A DNA stretch of 64,000 bases from assembly GCA_019973155.2 (NCBI GenBank), contig BPQB01000049.1, positions 1 through 64,000 of the forward strand, in the 5' to 3' direction. Source of the DNA: Phanerochaete sordida. Taxonomy: Eukaryota > Basidiomycota > Agaricomycetes > Polyporales > Phanerochaetaceae. Position 1 is the stretch's first letter, and each line of letters starts with the position of its first letter. The notes beneath the pieces are model-generated. The model was not told the DNA's origin, did not search any database, and saw only the letters and a list, made by a program, of their open reading frames with translations. This document shows positions 34,029 to 44,848 of this stretch, in pieces. The position numbers and the translations under genes are program-made.

Positions 34029-37000
34029 CTAGTCCTCGCTGCTTCCACGGCTCGACGACTCCGGCTCGATAAGCCATAACCTGCCCTTGCACTTCCTGGT
34101 GCCGCAGCGGCAGATGGCATTTCTTGCTTCCAGGCTTCGGCGCTCCTTTTTCGTCTGTGAAAGGTTGTCAGAGTATGCACCATTGCAACCCAACCAAGCC
34201 AGCTCACCAGGGGCTTGAGGTCCTCGGTGTCCCCGACATACGAGAAACAGAGTTCCTCGTCATACTCTACCGACTGATTGGTCCATATCGTCAACAGCGG
34301 TTTGTTGAGATTGGCTTCATTAATATAGACAGGGACAATGATGCAGTTCGGGTCGCAGGAGTGGTTCTGTGGTAACGATTTCAGCAAATTTTGCAGATGC
34401 AGGGCTTATGTCTACTCACCAGGAACCTAGTGAACTGTCGAATGAGGTGGTCAGCGTACGTGTTTGGGGCAATCGAGCGTGGAACTCACGTTGCCTACGT
34501 GAAAAGCATCGACACAGTACATCGGAGACCAATCGTCCTTGTTGCCCATGAAAATCGGAGGCTGCTGGACGTGCCAGCAGTCGATGTCGAAGAGGTAAGT
34601 TCTGCCAAACTGGTCGTACATCCTACGATGTGGCGTTTCGGTCAGCCAAGAAGTTGCTCGTAGATGAACGAGGCTTACTTTCCCCGGACGTCGCCGTCTG
34701 TGTTAGTGAGATATTCGCCCGCATACACTCCGAGAAATGTGTGCTTTTTGATCGATTGTCCTGCGAATACACCTGTGGCAGACGTTGTTAATCGGAGATT
34801 CCATGAAGGGAAGTGATATGCTTACCCCAGCCTTTGTTCACTGTCTTCTTGATATTAATCTTAACTTTCCTTCCCTTCTGTACGACCTGCCATTCCCTTG
34901 GATCAGAGCACCAAGGTGTAGATATGTGTCGTACATACCCTGTTCTGGCACTCATCGTCGTCGCACCGACAGGCAGCGTTGCATTCGATGATCGGAAATT
35001 CAGCATGTTCCGTGCGTATTCGCCCGTCGAGTCCGTATGCAAAGCCCTGGCCAAAGACTCCCTCCACGGCCTTGCTCATGTAGAACATCTGCCTCTTGAC
35101 ACAAGGGCATGTCGTGCTCGTTGGATCGCACCGACCGATACAATTGCACCCTTCCAGGCCGTACACATCGGGTCCCGGGACGTCCTTGCCGTGGTACATC
35201 TTGTTAGTGTAGTGGAACTCGAACGCTGGGCTGAGCTCATCGTCGACGTCGTTGATGATGTGGATGTCCGGCGCGGTCGGCTCGTCGTCGACGGTGCCAG
35301 CACTGATCATGCTCACGAAGATCTTCTTCTGGAGGCCGTCTGCTCTGCGCACTTCGATCGGTAACGACATCATCCTGTTTTGCAGGTTGAAGGGGAGGTC
35401 GCATGCGCGCAGATTGACATCGGCATATTCTAACGCGCGCTGGCGACCGTTCTTCTCCCAGGTGATCACCATTGCGTACGGATCATCCACGTCCGAGTCG
35501 TCTTCGATGTGAACTCTGTCCATTGCCGGCACGATAGCATCTTCAGTAGCGGCATTACGCCGTAATGGGGCGCGCCCTGTGCGAGCCATAGACGAGCTTG
35601 AGGCGCGAGAAGCCGGTGTTGCGACTCCGCGCTGCCTGCGCGGCCGCAGCCTGTTGACTATGTGCTAAAGAATGCGATGATCAGTTAGTTGAAGAGTTAC
35701 ACGAAGATTGAATGACGTACGTCAGACTCTTCATTGGCAGCGTCCGACCCTTCATCTTCCATCAGGAGTCGCGCCGCTTCCAGCGAGTCATTCGCGTCGG
35801 AATCGTCTCCAAACCCAGGGGAAGTGACGATACGGGACTTCCTTGGCCGACCGCGACGCCTGACTGGCTTTGGAGCGTCTTCATTTGCCTCATCCACAGC
35901 CATAGCATCTGAAGTCGAGCCCGATGACATGACAGAAGCTTTGCGATTCCCTCTCGCAAGAGGCTCTTCGGAAGAGGATGAGCATGGAGATTGGGGTTTC
36001 GTAGCGGGTGCATCGAGGGGAGACGTTCCCGGAGGAACAGAGCCTCCACTCGCATTCCGTGACGATGGAGAAGGCACACTGGCGCCAGACGCTCTTCTCC
36101 CGTTTGCGATTGCACGAATCGAACCTAGGTTTGGTACTGCAGGGGATCTAGGGACAAGGGGACCAATCGCGCGAACAGGGGCAGGGGCAGCCAGCTCTGT
36201 AGCAGCACTTGTTAGCTCATTATTATCGCGGGATACATGCAGCTGTGCTTACTTGGAACGGCAGATGAAGGGCCTTCGCTGAATAGCGCCGGTAGAGCCT
36301 GCCCTATGAGCTCGATAGTGGCAGGAATTGTGACTTCAGGGTCTCCATCGATGATGTGGGGCTGGGCTTGGTCTTCGTCATCCGAGAGCGTAAGGTCGAT
36401 AACATCTCCTTTGGCCTCTGCTATCTTGAAGCTGGCCTGATTGAGGCTTTGAGTTAGTGGATTCTTTTCAGTCTTCACTAACGGCAGCGCAGAGGCTGGT
36501 GCGGCGGACGGACGATCCTGGAATGGACACGCGGCATCAGAATGAGTGAGTGTCAGGGTGCTCTGTAGACGTACCTGTTCTGCATTTGACCCCGCGCGAG
36601 GGACCGGAGGAGCAAGGGACATGCTATCGCTGCGTGCCTGAGATGCTTGGCGAGGCTGGACGCTTCCGGCTTTCGAGACTTCAGCCGACGACGGAGGGAG
36701 TTCGTGTCCGGAGCTTGCACCAGCATCTGGGGAAGGGATCTTTGAGCTGTCCCTGCTTGACACCGGTGTGCTCCGCGAAGCCTGCGAAAGTAGAACCGGG
36801 GTTGAACTACTCGCGGAAAATTGGGTAAGGGCCGGCTGCGGACGTTCGGCAAGAGAAGGAGAGACTGGTTGCGCAGAGAAAGACGAGTGTGACTGAGAGG
36901 GCGATGGTACTCCGGAATTCCGTCTCTCATCGCGCCGGTCATGAACGCTCTTAAAGAATCCGCTCCGTCCGGAGTAAAGACCTCCCGTAGGCGAGGCTCC

Positions 37001-38901
37001 CTGCGCAGTCGGCTGAGGGGACCGCACTGGCGTCGCAGAGCTCTTTGAAGCAGTCGGACTTTGGGTGGCGTCTGGCGGGACTGGCGCAGGAAGGTCAACG
37101 TCCATTGCGTCCGATGTGAGGCCAAGGAGAGGTTCGGGATCTTGCGTCTGAGACGTCGAAGACCGACTGATTGTGCCGGACATGCTTCCATCGCGGTTCT
37201 TCCATGCTGCAAACATGTTCATGTCTGCAGCAGAGCTAGATGGTCTCGAAGGTGAGGCTGATCCCTCGCCTCCGCGTACTAGCGAGGCATGCGCTCGCGG
37301 TTGTTTCGGAGGGCTAATTGCCATGTTATCAAGTGCTGGCACGATGATGCCGACACTTGCTGGTTCCGACTCGCGATCTGCTTCCGCAGGTTCAGGCGTG
37401 GACGTAACGGGTTCGAAGATCTCTTTAGCTGCGGTCTGTAGGTCTTGGTTTCCGGGTAGAGCTGCTGTTGAGCTCCTCGGACCGCTGGCTGGCTTAGGGC
37501 TGATTGGCGGCAGGCTCTCTCTGATAGCAAACTCGTCGGGACTCGCTTCCCTCTCCTGCTGCAAGGGTTGGTCGGGATCCGAGTCGTCCAGCTCAATAAC
37601 TTCGGGAGGTTGAGTGGATCGGATAGGAGCCGGGTGTGATACTACAAAACGGAGCGCAAGGGCTCAGAATGTTTATTTCGTTCAAGAAATCGCGCTTACC
37701 GTCTTCGTCTGAATCCGAGAGAACAATCGGGTTGTCGACCTTGCCCTGTGATACATACTTCTTTTCCGCAATCCTACGAGGGCCGAGTACCGCACCTATA
37801 GCGGCTACTCGAGGTTTGAACAGTGTGATAATCACGTAATGATTCGACCTACGTTTCGCTGACTTTATTAGCAGCGGATCGTCGTCGCCCATGGTCAGGT
37901 CGATATCGGTAGCCTCCTGATTAGCAAACGGAAATGTCTTTCTTCGTTCTAAATAGATATGTGCTTAATATTATAACACTCCAAGACCTGGAAGCCCACC
38001 TTTGTTCTTGGAGGCAGGTCGAAGTGCTTGCTGCGGTAGGTCTGTGGAAGAGCTTGCCTTCTCTTGAGAAACGAGCACCTTCCTGACAGTCGTCTTTGTG
38101 CCGATAGTTGAATTAGAGGACTTGGACGGCGCCGACGGTGTAGCAAAATGTGGTTCCGCTGCTTTCGTTCTCAGACCAGAATGTGCGGTCGTCGGAATAA
38201 TTCTCCCACCTTCTATCGCCTGCGTAGACATACGGGGGCGAGCTGGTTTGGGCATCTTTGACAGTCCAGTCGACTTCTTCACCACATGAGTTTGAGAGGG
38301 CGAATCGGGTGTGACCGCAGGCCGAGGACCTGGCCGGGTCCGCGATGGGCCTGCAGAGGTGCCTTCAGAGCGTTGATCATACTCTCGGAATGAGCTGATC
38401 AGGGCATCTGATTTACGTCTTTCTGCGCGAGCTGCTGCAGGCATTCCAGATAATGGCCGCCCTAGAGATTTCGCGTGTGCTGAAGCAGGAAGATCACCTT
38501 CCCCGAAGTTGTGCTCAGTTGCGAGGTTCCAAGAGTCAGGGTAGGCGATACTCACTTCGGTCGAGGATTCCTGGCGCAGTCTTGGTCGTACCCTGTCTCT
38601 CGGTCCCCAGCTTCGGTCGTTTGTTCACGGATCCGCTGTGGCCGACTGCAAAAGGTGGCTTTGCAGACGTCGGCTTGCGCTTCTTGGGGACAGTAGGAGG
38701 CGGGCTGATGAGCTCGTCGCGCATCTCCTGCGACGATTCCAGGATTTCATCTTCTGAGGGCGTCCGAGATGGTGATTCTGAGCGATCTGCATTCGCCGTT
38801 GAGACATGCCCGTGCAGAGACTGTGGCTTGCACGTACTGCTTATCGCGGTCCACCGCGGCATGGAATCGGACTGACGCAGACCTCGATTATTTTCAGCCA
38901 T
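34029..38901 (-). CDS. SUV39/Clr4-type histone H3K9 methyltransferase with very long N-terminus
   Basis: Thirteen exons: 38901-38556, 38479-38000, 37948-37700, 37641-36575, 36517-36253, 36196-35721, 35664-34939, 34886-34826, 34772-34679, 34622-34490, 34434-34420, 34366-34208, 34154-34029. They give 1,398 residues and all phases agree. The pre-SET zinc cluster includes GCNCIGRCDP, TTCPC and CNAACRCDDDECQN. SET motifs are NKGWGVFAG, GVYAGEYLT, FLNHSCDPNC and ELCFSYVG; the post-SET is CRCGTRKCKG. All zinc and catalytic elements are present. The first 960 residues are low-complexity with an AT-hook-like RRRGRPRKSR and acidic patches; no chromodomain is visible. Clr4 and DIM-5 have 330-490 residues. 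A 15-nt exon encodes FTRFL. The ATG at 38901 is the first in frame. Confidence 0.9.
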
Positions 38902-39158
38902 TTTTGAAGATTAGAGGGACATGTGCAAGGGTCGTCGAGGGTGCGAAAGGGAGAAGGGCAGGCTGGCGGAAGTAATTGGCGTCAAGGCTTGAAGACGTCT
39001 GGGCCTGTACGCGACTTTGACGCCCTGCGTCACGCTCCCGCGCTCAGATCGAGATTCCGCCGCGCGGCGTGCGGGGAACCGGGAACGCCTCCTCAACGTC
39101 GTCCACACGAGTCTCTCGCTCGCCGTCTCCAACGACGAGCTCGAGCTCCTCGCCTCTC

Positions 39159-42100
39159 ATGGAGAAGTCCCTCCCATCGCCGTCGCATGCGGCATACCAG
39201 CGGCGTGCGATACCCTTGCGGCGTCGAGCTATCTTGCCTGCACTCGCTGCCCTCGCGTGTTTCCTCGTCATCGTCTACGGCTTTGCGTTTGGCCAGGGCA
39301 TCGACTTCTGGCGCGCATACACTCGCGACAATCTCTCTGTGGAAGCTGCTGCTGCCGTCGCTCGGTGTCGTTCGCTACGCGCCAAGCCGGGCCCTCCGTC
39401 GGACTTCGCGAAGCGCACTCAGTCCGATAGGTATGTCCCGGGGACCAAACCCATACTTATCAAGAACGCGAAGATATGGACTGGAGAGAAGAATGGCACC
39501 GAGGTCATTACCGCGGATATCCTTCTGGACAAGGGGGTTATCAAGGGTATCGGCCAGACTACGCGTAAAGTCCTCAGCGCGTTCAAGGATGACATCGAGG
39601 TCATTGACGCGAAGAACGCTTGGGTTACGCCTGGGTAGGCTCAACGAACATCTCACATGCATACGTGTCATTCACATAGACTAGCATCGTCGACTTGCAC
39701 TCGCATCTCGGCGACGCCTCCAGCCCTGAGCTAGACGGAGCGAGTGGTGATGACAACTCCCTCAAGGGCCCTATCCTCCCTTGGTTACGCGCGTTGGACG
39801 GCTTGAACACCCACGATGATGCCTATGCGCTCTCTATTTCAGGCGGTGTTACCACTGCGCTTGTACTTCCTGGCTCTGCGAATGCTATTGGTGCGTATCA
39901 CGACTAGCCAGCATGAAGTCATTAATCCATTGTGCACAGGTGGGCAAGGCTTCACTATCAAGCTGCGCAAGACTGCAGAACGGTCCCCATCGTCTATGCT
40001 GCTCGAGCCGCCTTACCAGATCAACAGCTCTTTCCCCGACATTGACGGCCCCATGAGATGGCGTCAAATGAAGTAAGTTACTCCGTTGCGGTTTCTACCT
40101 CAAATGATTTACGTCTTGGATCAGGCATGCATGCGGTATGTAGTATCTACTAGCGCGAGACGTCGAGCCTGAATGTGATGCTTTAACAACAGGCGAAAAT
40201 CCGAGTAAGTTTGGTCTGGTATCTCATTAGTTTATCGGCTGAACAGTCCATAGGTCGTGTCTATGGGAATACTCGCATGGACAACGTTTGGGCGTTCCGT
40301 GAGGCGTATGTTGAATCATTCCACGGGAGTGCCTTCAGTCTCACTGTCGTACAGCTACAACAAGGCACGGGAAATCAAGACTGCGCAGGATGCCTACTGT
40401 ACAAAGGTTGAGGAAGGTCGCTTCGAGGATATCGTCCAGACGCCTTTCCCTCAGGACCTTCAATGGGAAGCCCTTGTGGACATTCTCCGTGGCCGTGTGA
40501 AGGTCCAGATACACTGTTATGAAACCGTTGATCTAGACGACATCGTCCGAGTACGCCTTTGGCGATCCGTACAGGAAGAAGCTCATGCTGACATCTTGTT
40601 TTCAGCTTTCAAACGAGTTCCAGTTCCCTATCGCTGCATTCCATCACGCTCATGAGGCCTACCTCGTCCCTGGCCTATTGAAGCAAGCGTACGGTGCGTC
40701 ATTCACCAGCAATCGCTCGCGCGCCTTCTCATAGTACCTACTTCCAGGGCATCCTCCCGCGGTAGCCATGTTCGCGACCAATGCTCGTTACAAACGTGAG
40801 GCATACCGTGGCTCCGAGTTCGCACCTCGGGTGCTGGCTCAACATGGGCTTAAGGTTGTCATGAAGGTATGTATCAGCTTTTGTAGAGACTTGTGTAATA
40901 TTCAGCGAGTTACAGAGCGACCATCCTGTCCTGGATTCTCGCTACCTCTTGTACGAGGCGCAGCAGGCCTACTTGTACGGTCTTCCAGAAAACTTGGCTA
41001 TTGCCGCTGTTACCAGGTACGTGTTGCGCTACTCCTCAAAGGATTGAAACTCAGGCAGTACTCGCAGCACGCCGGCTGAGATTATGGGAATGAGTCACCG
41101 TATCGGCTTCGTCAAGGAGGGCTATGATGCCGGTATGTTACGATCGTAACTAGCAGCGATTTGGTCTCTCATCGTCACTTAGACCTAGTCATTTGGGATA
41201 GTCATCCGCTTGCGCTCGGAGCAACTCCTATCCAAGTGTTCATTGATGGTATCCCTCAGATCGCAGAGGCTTATGTCACTCGTAAGCCCGAAGCGTTCCA
41301 GCGCACCCCAGAAGTCCCGAATTTCGACGACGAAGCGAAGGCTGCGGTCGAGTACGAGGGCCTGCCGCCCCTTGAGCCCAAGAAGAGCGACGCGGAGACT
41401 GTTGTCTTCACCAACGTCAAGAGCGTGTTTACACGCTCGGGGTCAGATGTCAATGAGGTCTATATGGCTGCGACCACCGAAGACCTTCGTACGGTGGTAG
41501 TCACCAACGGCAAGATTACTGCCATCAACGAGGACGCGCTCCATTTCCCCGCCAACGCACACGTCGTCAACCTGCGCGGCGGCTCGATCTCCCCGGGCCT
41601 TACGACGTTCGGCTCGCCACTTGGGCTCGTCGAGATCGATGCGGAAGACTCGACGAACGACGGCCTCGTCTTCGACCCGCTTGTGCAACGCGTGCCGTCC
41701 ATCATGGGCGGCGACGCCGCGCTCGTGCGCGCGGTCGACGGCCTGCAATTCGGCGGGCGCAACGCGCTCCTTGCATACCGATCCGGCGTGTTGAAGGCAA
41801 TCACGGCTCCCGTCGGCGCGCGTTTCTACGCGGGCCTCAGCACGACATTCGCGACGGGTGCACTCAACAAGCTCGACGAAGACGCGGTCATTCAAGACGT
41901 GAATGCGGTGCATGTCACCGTCAGGCACTTCGGTAGTACGCCGAGCGTGAGTACTCAGATCGGTACGCTGAGAAGGCTGCTCCTCCATCCTCCGAACGGC
42001 GACGCGGGGCAGTGGTTCAAGGACGTCTCTGAGGTAAGACGCTGCTAGACCCATATCGGACCCATGACTCATGATGATACAGGGCAAGACAACTCTTGTT

Positions 42101-42681
42101 GTTGACACCGACAGCGCGGACATCATTGCCACGCTCATCCTCCTGAAGAGGGAGGTCGAGGAGAAATCCGGCAAGAAGATCCAGCTGACCATCACTGGCG
42201 GCCTCGAAGCACACCTGCTGGCGAAGGAGCTCGGTGAAGCGCAGATTGGCGTCATCCAGATCCAAGCGCGGCCGTTCCCCGCGACGTGGGAGCGCAGGAG
42301 GATCCTACCCGGTCATCCACTGTCGGAGGAGAGCTCGATCCAAGTGCTGCTGAAGCACAACGTCACAGTGGGCGTCGGGATCCTCGAGGCATGGAACGCA
42401 AGGAACGCTCGCTTCGACATTGGTTGGGTGCGTGGATGGTTATTGGACCCGTGCAGTTACTCATGACGGCTCTGCAGCTTGCCATCGACGCCGGTGGGGA
42501 CATTTCGCGAGCCAAGGCAATGGCCATTGGTTCGACCAACATAGAGACGCTCCTCGGAGGCAAGGTCGGGGCTGCTGTCGCCGAAGATCTCGTTGCCACA
42601 GAAGGCGGCGACCTCCTAGACTTCGGTAGCAAGGTAATCGCCGTGCTCTCTCCGAGACGTGAATCCGTAAACTTGCTGTGA
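39159..42681 (+). CDS. CE9/amidohydrolase-family membrane-anchored protein, copy 1
   Basis: Fourteen exons (39159-39634, 39685-39890, 39940-40072, 40125-40135, 40193-40204, 40254-40305, 40355-40550, 40606-40693, 40748-40866, 40916-41016, 41059-41132, 41183-42033, 42083-42427, 42478-42681) give 955 residues. A single hydrophobic segment (about 24-44) follows a basic stretch, giving a type II signal anchor. The amidohydrolase metal motif is DLHSHLG (His164/His166); further likely ligands lie in HCYETVDLDDI and FHHAHEAYLVP. Fungal relatives are annotated as carbohydrate esterase family 9, but a GlcNAc-6-P deacetylase role is not established. Two internal exons are only 11 and 12 nt (HACG-ENPS). 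A paralogue lies at 44849-48545. The upstream GTG at 39069 is not the start; the ATG at 39159 precedes the anchor. Confidence 0.88.
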
Positions 42682-42861
42682 CGATACCATACTGCATCCT
42701 GGACTGCGATAGTCGCCTTACCACGTATTTATAGGAGACTTGCTTGCAATTGTATAGCTTCCAATGTCACGGAAACATCCTTCGGTCGCACAGAGAACGA
42801 GTGTGTTTGAATGTTTTCAGAGCAGAGTCCAGAGCGAATACTCTATGCAGGGTACATGAAA

Positions 42862-43604
42862 TTAAACGGACTCTGTGGAGGAGGTTAGCACGAATGACCG
42901 AGCACATTCGCGGAATTGACATACGCTGGAGCAGGTTGTTGAGCTTGTTGACGCGAGACGCGACGCTGAGGTCGATAGACTTGTCACCGAAGTCGACGAC
43001 GATACCGCCGAGGATAGAAGGGTTAATCTGATTATTGTAAGCCTAGGGTCAGTCGCCCGTCGCGCACGTACATAGCGACACATACCTTGTTAACGACCTT
43101 CAAGCTCTTGGCATTCTGGGCAGCCTGAGACTGCTTGAGAGTAGCCTCCAGGCGGGACTGGGCGTCGCGTGGAAGCGGGCCCGCGGAAGTGATAGTGACG
43201 GTGAGCTCGCCCTTGTGCTTGGAAACGAGCTCGTTGAAGCCCTCGATGACGCCAACGGTCTCGCTCAGGCGGCCGTTCTCCGACAGGACCGAGAAGAGGT
43301 TTTTGGTCAGGTCAGAGAGAGGGCTCTTCTTCGCGGTCTCCGCCTGCTTGAAGAGCGCCTGGAGACCCGTCGCGCGGTCGGTCGCGGAGAGGGTGGGGTT
43401 GTGCACGAACGTGTTGATCTCGGGGGAGCTCTTGATCGTGGACTCGAGGGTGTTGAGCTCGCCCTGGACCTTGTCGAGCTCGGCAGGCGACTTGCTGAGC
43501 GCGGCGGAGAAGACGGCGTTCGAGTACTTGAGGGCGATGGTGCTCGCAGCACGGCGTCCCAGGCCGGCGGAGACGGCGGCGGTGCGGAGAGACGAGCTCA
43601 ACAT
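42862..43604 (-). CDS. ATP5: ATP synthase subunit 5 (OSCP)
   Basis: Stator subunit linking F1 to the peripheral stalk of mitochondrial ATP synthase. Three exons (43604-43086, 43027-42925, 42872-42862) give 210 residues. The last exon is 11 nt and supplies the expected QQSV ending; read-through would add an unrelated tail. The N-terminus (MLSSSLRTAAVSAGLGRRAAS) is a mitochondrial presequence. The OSCP core is YSNAVFSAALSKS..., and the C-terminal signature INPSILGGIVVDFGDKSID is intact. It shares a 344-bp divergent promoter with the PPC decarboxylase gene. Confidence 0.95.
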
Positions 43605-43948
43605 GACGAAGCGGTGAGAGGAACGGCGGGGACGGTGAGGGGGCTGCTCAACGCGTCGTTGGCGAAATCCGACTGGGCTATCGGCAAACGCCGTGCGGGC
43701 GATATCGGCGTGCGCGCTTAGCCTCAAACCGTTCCCCTCGTCATCCCAAAAATTCCTCGATAATTCACATTTTATTCTCGCATGCGCTACATGCTACACC
43801 ACCGTGGCTAATCATCGTGCGGATAATGAAGTCGGAGTATCAGACTGCACGGCAGCCGCAGAAATCGTCTCTGAGCTTGCTAAGCCGCTATGCTACTCCA
43901 CTCTTATTCAACGCCGAAGACAGCACTACTACTTGATTACCAACCACC
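43605..43948. promoter_or_regulatory. Divergent promoter region between ATP5 and the PPC decarboxylase gene
   Basis: A 344-bp region between two outward-facing genes. CCAAT-like or other binding sites could not be assigned with confidence, and there is no reading frame with support. Confidence 0.5.
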
Positions 43949-44790
43949 ATGCCCAACGCACCATTCGTTGCGGAGGAGGAGAGGGAGCCTGGGTATACCC
44001 ACGTCGTCCTCATCCTGACAGGCAGCGTAGCCTCCATCAAAGCGCCACTCATCGTCTCCGAGCTGCTGAACGTCAGTATGCTTGCCCCCTTGGCAATATC
44101 AATGACTTCATGAGTAGTTCGTCTAGTACGAGAAAGTCAAGGTCGAGGTAGTCGCGACGAAGGCTGCTTTCACATTCTTCCAACCTGAAGAGATACGCCA
44201 CGCGGGGTCGCGCATATGGAGAGACGAGGATGAATGGGTCGTGCGTCCGCCTGACAGAACAACTTGGGCGAGTCCTGACAATTGTAATATAGGAGGGATA
44301 CAAAGTGGGCGATCCCATCCTGCATATTGAGCTCCGTCGGTGGGCAGATATCGTGCTCATTGCCCCATGTTCGGCCAACACGCTGTCGAAGATCGCCCAT
44401 GGCCATTGCGATAACCTAGCTGTACGTCTCCATTCCCCGCGCCACGCTGGGAAGTGTCGTGATATCTCTGTAGACCTCTCTCTTGCGAGCCCTTGCACCG
44501 ACGACGCCAACCTATGTCTTCCCTGCGATGAACACCCTCATGTACGAACATCCCTTGACGAGCGAACACATCCGGATCATCGAAGACGTCATCGAATACA
44601 ACGTCGTAGGACCCATAGGCAAGCAGCTTGCGTGCGGCGACGTCGGTGAGTTTGTGTAATGCCACTACAAGGACAGTATACTCAACGGCAACCAGGACTC
44701 GGTGCAATGACCGAATGGAGGGATATTGTTCAGATAGTTGTAGACAGATTCGACTTGCAACGTAGGCCAGATGCTATAGTACATTCGTAA
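43949..44790 (+). CDS. CAB3: Phosphopantothenoylcysteine decarboxylase (Hal3/Cab3 family)
   Basis: Flavoprotein of coenzyme A synthesis that decarboxylates PPC to phosphopantetheine. Five exons (43949-44071, 44127-44237, 44293-44421, 44474-44645, 44696-44790) give 209 residues, the compact single-domain form seen in animals and plants. Catalytic elements are all present: His89 in PILHIELRRWAD, APCSANTLSKIAHG-CDNL for FMN, PAMN (138-141) and Cys175 in ACGDVG. In ascomycete yeasts the activity is split among Hal3, Vhs3 and Cab3; with all residues here one gene could suffice as a homotrimer. Its 3' end is only 58 bp from the convergent CE9 copy 2. Confidence 0.94.
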
Positions 44791-44848
44791 CATATCTCTC
44801 TGCACACCTGTAAACCAGTCATGCCCCGGAAAGACGCCTTTTCAGGTT

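Noticed and set aside
35734..36282. 182-residue plus-strand acidic frame
   Set aside because: It is antisense to exon 6 of the SET-domain gene.
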